64,000 bases of DNA from Bimuria novae-zelandiae CBS 107.79 (Eukaryota > Ascomycota > Dothideomycetes > Pleosporales > Didymosphaeriaceae), in NCBI GenBank assembly GCA_010015655.1, contig ML976692.1, positions 561,501 to 625,500 of the forward strand, in the 5' to 3' direction. A model generated the notes under the pieces. That model was not told the origin of the DNA and did no database searches. It was given only the letters and a program-made list of their open reading frames with translations. Shown here in pieces: positions 46,262 to 57,974 of the stretch; the stretch's first letter is position 1, and the number at the start of each line of letters is the position of its first letter. The translations under genes and the position numbers were made by a program.

Positions 46262-47417
46262 GCAACGCCTAACACATACACCTGTGCGCCTCCCGCAATC
46301 CTTCCTCGCTTCGCATGGGGCTTTCCGCCCTTGGCTGTTGGCCAACCATCCTCTTCTTTAGCGACATTTTGCATCTGCATTGGGGGTTATATCTTTTTCT
46401 ATTCTGTATTGGCTGGGAACTTTTTTGTTTGATATCCAACTTTGCATGGGTGTTGTACATTGCCAGCGACGCGCGTTTTGGTTCGCTTTGGCGCTCCGCT
46501 CGCTACGACGGACTGGGTGGCTTCGGCCGGGTTGCATCAAAATAGGCGTTTTTGATCTTTGCACGAAGGGTTACGACTTTTCGCATACTTTTGTAGATAT
46601 GTAGAATATGACAAACTGTATATACGCATTGCCGTCTTTGTGCGCTGTTTTGTGATGTTGGGAATCTTGGAATGCGGCACAGTACATGCAAGCGCGAATG
46701 AGGGGGGGTTGGTGAGTACGTAAGCGGCCCTCATCCGAAACGACATCAACCACGATGACTGTTCCTACTCTCAATCGACCATTTCCATAGAAACCGATGA
46801 GCCTATTGGAAACTGCGGTTTTTTAAACGCATTCGGTGGTTGAATAGTACCGGTGTACTCTCGTCCTGCGTGGAAAGGGTAGGCGCTCCACAGTGCCATC
46901 GTTCCTACCACCCTCTACACCGAAGCGCTTGTCGAATCCACTGCCACTACACTGCTACCCGGATTCTTGGCAGGTTCACAGCCCTGGATGGAGCCCTGGA
47001 GCCCTCAGATGCATGTGACCCTCGCACAATGAGGGTGTACGCTCCTCCAGTCGTCAAGCACTGCGCACGAGAGCATCGCATCCGCCTATTCGACTTGAGG
47101 CTGGAATATTATTCCACGATACTTTTCTCGCACTAAAATAACGGTAATCAAGATACTGGACAGGCTGCTGTTGTGCTAGCACATGGCTGTTCTTGCAGAA
47201 GATTCCTGGTGGGCTTTCTCGCCGTGTGTCAGGAAGCTCCGGCCCAACACTGCTCTGTGACACCTACAACAAACGTCACTCAACCTTGTAAGTTCGGGTT
47301 TTGCGAAGCCATCTGTGATAGAACTTTACAGCCCCGCTTGTACGCCGTGGCAACTTTTTAGACTTACTCTGCCGTCCGCGAAACCTTTGGATAAACACCT
47401 CACCATCTCCACGAGAC
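46262..47417. other. Intergenic region
   Basis: The T-rich 3' flank of the transcription factor (46380-46600) and the upstream region of the STAND-like pseudogene. Short open frames on both strands; nothing recognised. Confidence 0.5.
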
Positions 47418-48625
47418 ATGGCCACTCCCTTCGGCTTCTCGATCGGTGATTTCATCGCAAGTATACAAATCATCAACAAGGCGGTAAACACACTACTTGA
47501 AACAGGCGGAGCCAGTTCGGAGTATATACACACACTGCTGGAGCTCGAGGCGCTGCAAATGCTGTTGCGAAAAGTGCAGCAGGTTCAGTCGAGCGACATC
47601 GACTCCGAACTCTTAAACCAAATTTCATTTTGGAGCCAACAGTGCCACATCCCTCTATCTACTTTCTTCAAAAAGCTTAAGGCCCTAGAAGGGGACTTGT
47701 CAATCCGAACGCATAGCAAAGTCACACCCTTGATAGCCAGCAAGAGGTCGTTCAGGAAGTTACAGTGGGCATTCGATCTGAAGAGCAAGTGGATGGGCTG
47801 AAAGCGTCACTCACAGCGCAGTTTACGCGATCGATGTTCTGCTTCACTTCATCAGTTTGTCAGTAAGAATTCATCGGTATCAGTGCCGGACCTAACGTAA
47901 CCAGAGATGGACAAGCGTCAGTGATACAATCGCAAGAAGAGCTCAAACGCAGAGCAGACGAACGCTTTACCAAGTCCGAGTATGACAACATGATGCTTCA
48001 TCGAAAGATCGATGCATTGACCACGAATTTGCCTTTCGGACCATCGTGTATGCTTGATTCATCACACATACCAACGGGTGATATCCACGAACATCCAGAA
48101 CTTGCTCTCCAACAACTCTCTCGGCCACTGTCATCTACTATCCCCAGTTTTCTTCCTCCCATGGCCATGCAAGAAGATGCACTACAATTGCACCCTTAAG
48201 ATCCAGCCGTATCGAATAGCGATTCCTTCCAGCTCGTGCTTCGACTTCCTACCCGTTCTGGTATCAAGAAGCACGTCCATACAACATTGGTCATTTCGCG
48301 GATGGCACTCAGTGACCTGGTCTTCCGGTTTCTACTCATGATGTCGATGTCGTACCGCCTGCTTCGCTTTGCGCAAGCCATACCATCCACATCAACCACT
48401 TTTCCTTCGAGTAACATTTCGTTCAAAGATATACTCGGGCGCTGGGCAGCTCTGTCGTTCGAGAACTTCCGCCACTACCCAGTCTTCCTCGCTCGGTTAC
48501 AGTGCACATACAAAGGTTTACCAAGCGAGGCTGTAATTCATGACCATATGTTCGTTTTGTGCATCAAGGAGCGTGGACCGTCCTTCACGTGGTCAACTCA
48601 GGGAGAACTGGTCCTCGAATATTAG
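47418..48625 (+). pseudogene. Fungal STAND-type N-terminal plus ubiquitin-like domain protein, decayed
   Basis: Starts M-A-T-P-F-G-F-S-I-G-D-F-I-A-S-I-Q-I-I. This is the N-terminal helical domain seen in many fungal NLR/STAND-related and ubiquitin-like-domain proteins (about codons 1-120, with C-H-I-P-L-S-T-F-F-K-K-L). Near 47770-47780 the sense frame shifts by one base, from Q-W-A-F to S-E-E-Q-V-D-G-L-K-A-S-L. A 42-bp intron (47863-47904, GTAAGA...CCAG) restores continuity to Q-S-Q-E-E-L-K-R-R-A-D-E-R-F. A TAA at 48197-48199 then interrupts the frame. The last part, S-F-K-D-I-L-G-R then F-R-H-Y-P-V-F-L-A-R-L-Q-C, is the ubiquitin-like-domain wording of this family. It is read as a pseudogene with two lesions; an assembly error at the frameshift would leave only the stop. 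Confidence 0.65.
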
Positions 48626-49365
48626 ACCTGGGGCGCTCGTGATAATGTGTAAAAAGCTTCCTCTCTTGGGAGGCCGTAGGTGAGTTGTTAGGAGGCCCAT
48701 GAGTAGGGCAACCTGCTAATTAGATAACTAGACAATTGTTTATGATAGTTTGAAAAAATGTTTTGACGTTTTCTAAAGTCAGTGAGACATACACACGTCT
48801 TCGCTGTTGATTTCCTCCTGTTCCATATGTCGTATCATTCACCGTTCAATGGTATGTCAAGTGCTCAAAAAACCTCACTAGATTTACTAAGTGCTCTAAG
48901 TCTCGGTGGAGATTACCTAGTTCAGAACAATGAGCAATCTGGTGATGAGTCCAAAGTCATTATACAACCACAACCTAGTCGCTCTGATCCGCCAGTGGTA
49001 TATCAAAGCATAGACTGCTTATAGTGGCAGTGTCACTGTGATCATGCAATCAATCATGGAACCCCATGATGGTTCTGGTCAGCAACGACATGGTATCGAA
49101 CCCTTCGGTAAGAGGACTCCAATATGATGTTTCATATTCATCTAATATATCATCCAGTCATGTATCGCCTACGCTCAACATCCCGAGGTGCAGATCCGAT
49201 CAGCTGTCATACCCGGGCAGCAAAGCGGCCAAACCCCGAGACCGACCAGAAATGCTATAGCTCGCTCGCTTGAAGCACCGTTATTGTACAGAAATTCATC
49301 ATCTTAAACTTTTCCTTGCTGTAGCATTGAACAGCTTTACCCGTACACTCGGCACGACACCAATA
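48626..49365. other. Intergenic region
   Basis: Slightly AT-rich. An 80-codon open frame at 48782-49024 has no recognisable domain and is not called. Confidence 0.45.
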
Positions 49366-50517
49366 TCACAGGCTATGATTACACTCCTTCCCCTCGCGAT
49401 CGCACTCCTTCCCCTCACGACCACCACTACGCTTCTTGACCCAAGCCTCGCTGATCTCCTTGAACACCTTCGCCACCCGTTCTGCCTCCCTCCGCTGGCT
49501 CTCCCACTCTTTCTCCTCCTTCTTCATGATGCACTCGAAAGATTGGAAGCTGTGTCTGAAGCCGCTCGTATCCTGCTTCTCCAGCCTGGACGGCGACGCC
49601 CAGCGACCAGGTACATAGCGAGCGTCACCGCGCGTCCAGGTGGCACGGCGGCGGCGCTGCTCGCTGAACGCTGTGGGTTTATGCTCTTCGACGGTGGGTG
49701 GCTGAGACGCCGTGGTAGTCAAATCTGTCAACAGGGGAAGCACGATGGTGTGCGGGCAGCTTTGCACGGCAAACGGATACCGGACAATGGCCTCGTGGTC
49801 CGGCGAGACGGTCACGACATCTGCGATCTTGACGCGCTTCGGTGTCGCAGGCCGTGTATCTCTGTTCCTCTTGCGCTTGAGATTCGACTTGCGCTCCGTC
49901 GTCGCTCCTTCCACAGGCACTTGTATCTCCTCACCCCCAGTGTCAGCATCGTTCCTCAAGATCTCCGCAACAGTACGCCGGAACGGCACCGCCTCCCCCT
50001 TCTCTCTCTCCTCAATTTCCTCCCACAGCCTGTTAACAAGTATAGTGATATACTTGACTAGAAGCGCCACATCCACATCCATCCGGCTTACCTCATCGCT
50101 CTCCACCATCCCAGGCGGCACCCTAAACGTCTCTCTAAATCGCTCCCACGCCCCAAGCGCCATCTCCGCGGCCTCCACATCGTCTTCCTTCGCGCCCTCG
50201 CCGTGCAGAAAACCCTCTAGCAGCCGCGCAACCTGGAACCCGTGCAAGCTCGCAACATACCAGTAGTCCATCCTCCTATCGTGGTCGTACTTGTCGAGGT
50301 CCTTGGACGCGAAACACCCGCCGCGCACCTCGATCTCGCGCCGTGTGGTCGCAAGTGTGAGGGTGATGCGCGCGATGAGACATTCGGGGCAGGTGGATGT
50401 GCAAGGGAGGGAGGCGGTGGCGTAGAGCATCTTGAATGCTGAGGACACGGGGTGCATGCATTTGGCGAAGTGGTTGGCGGCGAGTTCCTTCGCGGCGTGT
50501 CTGCGGGAGGCGCGCAT
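49366..50517 (-). CDS. Lys/Arg-rich protein of unknown function (383 aa), likely nuclear
   Basis: Not recognised. A single uninterrupted frame starts M-R-A-S-R-R-H-A-A-K-E-L. The first 190 residues look folded: C-T-S-T-C-P-E-C-L-I-A-R-I-T-L, then a Gly/Cys turn R-G-G-C-F, Y-D-H-D-R-R-M-D-Y-W-Y and a long acidic helix. The two C-x2-4-C pairs near 38-45 could bind a metal, but the partner residues are unclear. At about 212-232 a bipartite basic cluster (K-S-N-L-K-R-K-R-N-R, P-K-R-V-K-I) looks like a nuclear localisation signal. The C-terminus is helical and charged (M-K-K-E-E-K-E-W-E-S-Q-R-R-E-A-E-R) and ends with a short duplicated R-E-G-K-E-C motif. Confidence 0.75.
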   Translation of the reverse strand: MRASRRHAAKELAANHFAKCMHPVSSAFKMLYATASLPCTSTCPECLIARITLTLATTRREIEVRGGCFASKDLDKYDHDRRMDYWYVASLHGFQVARLLEGFLHGEGAKEDDVEAAEMALGAWERFRETFRVPPGMVESDEVSRMDVDVALLVKYITILVNRLWEEIEEREKGEAVPFRRTVAEILRNDADTGGEEIQVPVEGATTERKSNLKRKRNRDTRPATPKRVKIADVVTVSPDHEAIVRYPFAVQSCPHTIVLPLLTDLTTTASQPPTVEEHKPTAFSEQRRRRATWTRGDARYVPGRWASPSRLEKQDTSGFRHSFQSFECIMKKEEKEWESQRREAERVAKVFKEISEAWVKKRSGGREGKECDREGKECNHSL

Positions 50518-51483
50518 CGTGGAGGTGAGAAGGTGGTGTGGTGTGGTTATGTAGCCTGATATATGGCGATGGCGACCGGGTGGAGTGGTTGCCAGGTGAG
50601 TTCGTGGTGCAAAAGAGCTACTGAGGGTACTGTCTTGCCCTTGATTTCGAGGTCAGGCCAGTAACGATGAGCAGCACTGGAAGGTGAGGCCCCGCTCTTG
50701 GAATCGAGGTGCGAGGTGTGAGGTGCAGAGAATGGACGCTAAGAAAATGTATTATACACAATCGAAAGGAGTGTTGAAGCAGACGTCGATTGTAGGTGAA
50801 GCTATTGCTGCGGAGAAATATACTCGGGACGTCCAATCGAGCAGTTGCGGGCAGGTCTCGCGGATGCCAAACGGACTCGATGAAAGTGAGGCGTAGCTAG
50901 GCGAAGTTTCGCAATCAGTTTCTACAATGCTTTTGTCGGTCGTGGTGACTGGAAGTGAAAGCAGCGTAGTGGATGTGCATAAACGGAAGACAGGCCTCGT
51001 GCACAACCAGAGGCGTCGTAGAGAACCTGACCGAGAAAGAGAAGCTGTAGAGGTACAAGACCAGAAGTCTAGGTGCGGAATATGCTGGTTGGTCCTTTGA
51101 TATCGGTCAAAACTGCTGCATCGAGTGTAGTCTAGCCGGGCAGAATGTAAACAGGCCCCACACCTGGGTACCCACACAAGCGACGCCGGGTTATATAGTA
51201 TCCACACCACTGTGAAGACATTGAATTTTTGATAATTAGACAAGGCGCAGTGTAGCTGTGGATTCGACCCTCAACCTCTGATATCTAACCCACGGGCGTC
51301 CTCGAAGCTCGCTACCGAGCTTCAACACAACCTCCTTCCACGCTAGCAAGAAATTCTAGGCAGTACTCCCTTTTACATTTCACTACCACTCAGTTCAATT
51401 ATGCTCTCGCTCTGTGGACAGGACACAACTTGCTCATATTTGTTATCCCAACAAATCTATTAGCCACCCGCTACTGCCAAGCC
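50518..51483. other. Intergenic region
   Basis: The promoter side of the basic protein and the 3' flank of the sulfate permease. Open frames on the minus strand (50618-51243) have no domain signal. Confidence 0.5.
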
Positions 51484-54144
51484 TTAATCAGCCTTCCCAT
51501 GCACTCCCTCCTCGCTGGTAGACCCAGAGTTAACACTGCTCAACCACCCTTCTGCACCAGCAATCGCGCTTTCGACCGCAGCCTGCACGTCCACGTGGAA
51601 AAATGGTCTGTTCTGTCCATGCACCGTGCTGAGCTTCCCCGGCAGGCTCGTATCCCGGCCCCTTTGTATAATCTGGTCATTAGCTTCAACGTCCGCGTGC
51701 TTGGGATCGCGCACGGGTTTCGAGGTGTCCAGTGAGGCAAAACTGTAGACAGGATTCCAATGCTGCGAACGGCGGGAATTGAAGCGCGCAGAGTCGACGT
51801 AGCCGAAGCCAGCCGTGGTTAGGGCGCGCTTCGTCCAGCGGCTGTTGATGGAAGCAAAGTGCCACTCGACGGGCTCAGGATGCGCATAGCGGTCGAGCTG
51901 GTTGCGCACGTCGATGAGGCCCTGTACCGAAGTCACGTCGATGTGGTTCACGGACGAAAAATCCAAGATGATTGCGCGCAGCAATGGGCGATCGTCGTCG
52001 CTGTTGACTTGCTGTCCCCGGCGCGGCCCTGGATCGTTCCATGGTCGATCGCCCAGTTTTGCGTAGCGGTCAAGGATGCCCGGTCGCGCAATCCTTTGGG
52101 CGGCTGCAACTAGCTCATCCATGTAGCCTTGCTGGTTAAGGTAGCTAAAACCTTCAGTGAATGAGAAGACAAGGATACCAGGATATGGCGACTCGGGTTC
52201 GATTTGAGGATTGCTGCCGTCTTTGTGGTTCACAGGAAGATAGGCTTCGCGGACGCTGGGGCCTGAGACATTGCTATTCTTGTTCGCGATAGCATCTGGT
52301 GTCGCGCGGTAGATCTGAACTTTCCCAAGCAAAGTGCCATGCGTGAATAGCTGTCGCCAGAGTAGGAGTGCAAATGACGCAGCGATGGTGACGTAAATAC
52401 CGTTCTCAATATTTGTGAAGACTGTCACAAGGACACCGGCGAAGAAGATGATGAGCTCCAAAGGAGACGTCTCCCAGAACTGGTAGACAACGTTAGGGGG
52501 CGTGATAAGGTCGCCGACTGCATGTATGATGACGGCAGAAAGTCCTGCGCTGGGAATGTAGAAAAAGACAGCGGTAAGCGCGTATAGGGCGAGCAGGACG
52601 ATGACAGCAGTAAAGATACCGGCTAGAGGAGTGCGAACACCTGCTTTCGATTTGATAGCTGTTCGCGAGAACGAGCCAGTAGCCGGGTAGGCACCCTAAT
52701 ATCGGTTAATATTCGCGTCAGAATATATTGAAGGGTCCAGGGCTCACCAGGAATGGCCCGAACAAGTTAGTGAAGCCGACCGCAACAAGCTCTTGCGAAG
52801 GGTTGATGACATAATTGTTGATCCGACCGAAGCTCTTGGAGATAGCGATGTGTTCCAGGATTAGTACGATAATCGTTACAGGTAGATCGGGTGCGATGGC
52901 ACTAAGGATCTCTTTGTTGATTGTCGGGGCACCGGCGTGTTGGAAGCCTGCCACAGTCAGCCAAGACCATCAGGAGCGGAGCGTGTGGTGACTTGCCTCG
53001 AGGAACTCGACCGAGAATCTTGAACTTAGCCTTCTTCGCGTCACCTTTGACATGACGATTGACCAGCCAACTGATTAGAATGTACAACAGTATGACAAAT
53101 GCCATGCGGAGCGTGCTAATGAAGAACCAGAGCTTCTTCCGATGTGGTTGCTTCTTCGTCATAAGGCTGCAAAAGATTCGGATTCCATAAAGCATCGCCA
53201 AAGCCGACAGGCCTATTGCTGCATCAAGTTTCGTCCTTGGCAGACCTTTGAGGGTATCGATGATGACCAAATATGTCGCACCACGCGTGTTAACGCCTGA
53301 GATGCCCATCAATCCAGGTACTTGACCAGCCCCGATACTGATGGCGGCGCCAGTCATGAAAGAGGTAATGGCGACCAAGGGGATAAGCTCGACTATACGG
53401 CCAAAGCGAATCAAACCAATGAACAAGAGCACTGCTCCGGCAATGATAGCGAGGGCTCTAGCGATGACTTCGGCGGGAAGATCGGGGTTTGTCTCTTGTA
53501 CTCGAATGACGATGTTACCGACGATGGTGGACATGACGGCAACAGTCTGTAATACAGACACGATTAGCGATACTCAATTCATAGTTGAGAATACTTACTC
53601 CGATGGTGATGTCTTTCGATGTTGCAAAGGCCCAATATAGCAGGAAGCCGACGAAGGAAGTGTAAAGGCCATACTCAGGTGGTAGTTTGGCCAAAATGGC
53701 GTAGGCCATACCCTGAGGAATAACAACGAAACCCACGGTAACGCCTGTGTATTGTAAGCAAAGTGGAATTGAAGTGTATTGCATGGCAACTTCGATCACT
53801 TACCGGCAATGACGTCTCCCAAAAGCCATGTCAGGTTGTAATGAAAGATCCAATTCCAGAACGGAAACAAACTGCGGAGGTACCGCTGAAAAGCGCTCAG
53901 TGAAGGCTTGAATTGCGAGACATATTCGACGACCGTCGGTTCCTTCTCCACATCTGCATCCCATTAGCGCCCATTGTATCGCAGCACGTAAAGAACGCCC
54001 ACAAGTCTCTACAGAAGATATAGAAGCGCGAGAAGACTGAAGTGGCTCCTCATTGCGGTAGTCGACATTGATCCCAAGCACTTTGGCCACACTTCGACCA
54101 ATTGAATTTCCTGCCATGGCGGCTGCAAGCTGTGAGGGTGCCAT
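51484..54144 (-). CDS. SulP-family sulfate permease with STAS domain
   Basis: A plasma-membrane sulfate/proton symporter of the SulP family. Six exons read in frame to 799 aa: 54144-54003, 53953-53804, 53744-53599, 53546-52997, 52947-52748 and 52695-51484. Intron 4 has a GC donor (G|GCAAGT) with a normal CAG acceptor; the others are GT-AG. The N-terminus has the family wording L-G-I-N-V-D-Y-R and, across intron 1, E-T-Y-V-E-K-E-P. The SulP signature G-V-T-V-G-F-V-V-I-P-Q-G-M-A-Y-A lies at about 98-113, followed by Y-G-L-Y-T-S-F and T-S-K-D-I-T-I-G. Many hydrophobic segments run from 90 to about 510. The cytoplasmic STAS domain (about 565-730) carries I-L-D-F-S-S-V-N-H-I-D-V-T-S-V. An in-frame Met nine codons downstream is an alternative start. 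No cysteine or sulfur gene lies next to it in the window. Confidence 0.95.
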
Positions 54145-56461
54145 ACCATAGACCTGGAACGCCTTGAATATATACGACTCCCTAGGAAAAAACCCAGCCT
54201 TGCGTCAGAGCTTGGGCGTGGCCCACGGCGGAACTAGGATACGGAGATATCAGGACGAAATCAAAGGCCAGCCAGTTAATTAGCTGCTGCAAGCCAGCGG
54301 CAACCACCACAGTCGGATCTACGTCCGGGCGCTGATGGCTTGGCAAATGCATATTGGCTCAGTGAGGGTCTTTGTGTATAATGGAATGCTCGATTGGCAC
54401 GCGCCATGACAGTTTTGCTTTTGCTACCGTGTGCGGCCTCGCTACAGGCATCAGCTTGCAATGAAAACGAATATTTTCGCGGATCTGGAGCCGACAACAG
54501 ATTCAGGGACCATGGCGTGATGGTATAATGAACCCCCGATTGCTTGATGAAATTGGTTCCAAGAGCCTGCGAAAGCTGGGCATTGAAGGACGAGAGAAAT
54601 GGCGTTGGCTGGGCTCTGCAGGAAAGCCGAGCTGAATACTTGGTAAAGAGCAGCTGGCAGTGCCTCAGAAGGGTTTTCGGGGTCTAAAAACGCGACAACA
54701 TTGCGGAAAGAACGTTTCTGATGCCAGATAAAATCGAACGAAAAATAACACAACCAAAATGCAAACACTTGTGCTTATAGCAGACGTACTGCTTAGCTTC
54801 TGGGATCCCGGACAACAGGGCTGCAGAGGCTGTAGTTTCGTGAGCGCTCACGCAAAAGTGCCATGACATTGCGACATCCGCGCTTGTGCTGTTCGCTGAC
54901 TGGCAAGCTTGGCACCAGCATCGGCTGCCCAACGCTGTGGGCATCAAGCTCCAGATAGTCGTGACCCAAAATTCTCCATTGCCCAGGCCTCTTGACGCAT
55001 TGCCCCGTGAGGCGAATGTATTTGAATCGAGTCGGTCTTTGCGCGTGAGAGCGGCGCGCTTGATGCGCAGGGTCTTGAAAGCTTATCTAACACTGTGCTT
55101 GGTCCGAAAGCTTGTTCCAGAGACACAGGAGCAAAGCGTAAGTAACAAAAGGATGGCCAGAGAAGTCATGAAGGCGAGAATAACGGTTCTGAAAGAAGCA
55201 AACAGAGCACCGTACGATCATCCGGCAACGAGGCATGAAGATCATACCGATTCCAAGGAACGAGCAAACGCCGAGATCACGGAAAAGATATCATCCAAGC
55301 TACCTTGAACCTAGAGAAGCCTTACTCTAGTTGCATCATTTTGTCCAAAATGCTCTCATGCGATCTCGCCAACGTTGGCACTGGTACTAGTGGAAGAAGC
55401 CGCCGTGCAAAGCCACTACATGCGCAGTGTACAGTATGGCGTGCGTGCAAAGGACCTAAGAGCTTCTGGATCCAGATCGCGTGACCCTATAGGGATGGCC
55501 GGCTGTCCTCATGATTCTCGGTCCATTCCATCGGCGGGCCCCACGAGGGCGGCTCAAAACGAACGAGCCGTGTGTGTGGAGTCCCATCCTTACGGCTCAT
55601 GCATGCATGAACCATACGGAGGCGTGCCCTACTGGATCCAGGTCATTGCCAAACAATATTTGTAGCCCGCCGCGGAGAATGCCTGGAAGCATGCTTGTTG
55701 TGCGTCGATCGTGTTCGTGTCTGAGTTCTAGAGTAGGCTATGTCCACCGGACGGACTCCATGCAGGGACTGCAGGCAACTAGGAAGCCATAGACTGGTGC
55801 TCGGGATCTTGAAGATCATTGCGTGTTCGATGGGCAGGGTCGCTGCTTCATGCGTTACGTCAGTCTTGAAGAAGCTCACTGATGTACGCCCATCAGGCCG
55901 ATTGCGCGAGATGATGGACAGACCCGGGAAAGAAACTACATCTGGAGTTAATGGCACATTGCTCGTGCAGTATGCAAATGCGAGACATGGTCGGCTGTGT
56001 TGATGACGGTGTCCGAATAAGAGAGAGCGAGGGCGCGACGAGAGGAGCGTTCGAAAGACTTGGCGCGCATTGCGTCATAGGAAGTCACGCACATTCACTT
56101 CTTCACGCCAACACCGCACTCATTGAATTGCGTTCTTATTATTCGTAATCATTCAGAAAGATGCAAGACAATTTTACGGCGTCTTGCACCTGGCAAGTTT
56201 TTTGACTCTGCGGCCTGCTTGCCGTAGACGAGCATTTCAACGCCTCCTCCCTCCCGGGTTTCCCAATCTTGCACCACTATCGTGAACACGCATTGGAGCG
56301 GCACTTAAATGGCTACACAGATTTACACGTACAGGTAACGAGTGTGGGTTTCCCGAACATGTCCTGAAGCGGCAGCTATCATAGGAACGCTGCGTCTTAA
56401 CGACTCTTGCGGACTGAGCCGGTCTTTCGCGACTGAGCCATAACCCTTCCTTTCTAAACGC
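54145..56461. other. 2.3-kb intergenic region
   Basis: The promoter of the sulfate permease and the 3' flank of the glycosyltransferase gene. A 140-codon frame at 54886-55308 and shorter ones lack domain signal. Normal GC, no repeats noticed. Confidence 0.5.
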
Positions 56462-57974
56462 TTAGGTGTAGCTCAGCATTGTAAAGTCACCTTTTTCCAG
56501 AGTGGACACGCCGCGTTGGATTTCGTCAATGCCTGGACACTACACATTGGTCAGCAATTACTCTCGGCCTACAGGTCGGATCATCATCATTATCGTCGTA
56601 CTTACACAAAGGTTTCGAATGGGACGCCACGTAGCCTCGCTCTGCCGTCGACAGTCTCAAATGGCTTTGGCTGAAAGCTCACGTTGGCCCAGGCATGGAA
56701 GAGCTTCCTCCAGTAGCAGGCTTGCGCTGCTGGTGTAAGATGCCTGTCACGGAACGTCTTCTGGCCGTTCGTCGCGATCTTGTGTGCGAGGTTGGGTTCC
56801 TTTAAGAGCCCCAGAACCTTCTCCTCAAGGTCAGAAAAGTCGCGCTCTACCTCAACGACGTTCTGCTCAAGACCAGCGTTGATGTATACAGCATGATGCG
56901 GCTCCATCCACTGGCTCTTGTGTGTGATGACAACCGAGCCGCAGTTCAATAAGTACTTCCCGCGGCCAGAGTAGCTGCGTCCTTCTGTATGCACCAGGAA
57001 CTTATAGTTGCAGTGGTCCACCATTGATAACGCTGATGCAGCGGACCCTGCTGAAACTTTGGTCCTGCTCTTCCACTTGACCTCTTCGACATCCGCCCAC
57101 TCTTTAGACCTTGTGACTCGGTACAAAGCTCCGCGGACATCTTTGTTGGTCTTTAGCGCACCTCGCCATAGGACTTTTGGTATTCTCTTTTCCCATGCTA
57201 CTTGGTTCTGTATTCCCTCCACACGAATCTGTTCATACGCGCCGACGAGGTCCAGCGGCCAAGTCCAGAAGCCGAAGTCGGGCATTAGCCATGCTTCCTT
57301 GTCGACCTGAAGTTTGGAAAGAGCCCAGTAGGTGTGATGTGCATGCGCCTCGTCGGGCAGGTCTTTGACGATAAAGGAGAACTCAATATCGGGAACGAGC
57401 TCCGGGCTTGCTGTGATGGCGCGATCGATTTGGTGCAAGATGGATAGCGCGCGAGGAAGATGGTATTCGCTTTCGAGCTTCGACTCGAGGATGAAGAGCT
57501 GCGCAGAAATTAGTATCGGCGTTCAACTCTTCCAGGTAGACCTTCAATTACCTTTTGCCTGTGTATCATCGCCCTTACACCGCCATCGTCAATCCAGTGC
57601 AGGTCGAGATCCGCTGGCGTGACTTTGCCAATGCTCTTTCTATGGGTTCCCGAGCGTTCTATCTCCTTGAAGAGGTCTTTGAACTCTGTATCGCATTCTG
57701 CGCCCGCAAGAGCGTAGCCTTCAAACTTCGAGAATTCCCGCAATGCATCAGATGGAGCTGGCGACGGGTTCGTAAAGTCCTGGTCCCCATGCAGTTTCAA
57801 CGAAGGTGACGCAGCCTGTGTGCCAGGAACTGATGGTTTGAAGTAATTCCTAGGTCGAGTGTTCATAACGAGGCCTGTGGCTACGAGAAGGATGATGCAG
57901 ACAGCACCGCCAACGGCAAGGCTTTGTCGGCCTTTGATCATGGTTGAGCGGGATGTTGATTCAGGAGATACCAA
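56462..57974 (-). CDS. GT90/CAP10-type glycosyltransferase, type II membrane protein
   Basis: Resembles fungal CAP10-domain (GT90) enzymes, Golgi glycosyltransferases related to xylosyl/glucosyl transfer. Exons 57974-57552, 57498-56608 and 56539-56462 give 463 aa. Residues 18-38 form one membrane anchor (A-V-G-G-A-V-C-I-I-L-L-V-A-T-G-L-V) after a short basic N-terminus, i.e. type II topology. The catalytic region shows D-I-E-F-S-F-I-V-K-D-L-P (about 178-190), R-I-P-K-V-L-W-R-G-A-L (about 246-255) and K-F-L-V-H-T-E-G-R-S-Y-S-G-R then K-Y-L-L-N-C-G-S-V-V (about 307-331), the most conserved GT90 block. The last intron has two overlapping donors, GTGTAAGT: cutting before the first GT gives the ending P-G-I-D-E-I-Q-R-G used here; cutting before GTAAGT shifts the frame and ends ~20 residues later. 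Substrate cannot be told. Confidence 0.88.

Noticed and set aside
54886..55308. 140-codon plus-strand open frame in the sulfate permease promoter region
   Set aside because: No domain signal and no convincing start or transcript context. Probably a chance frame.
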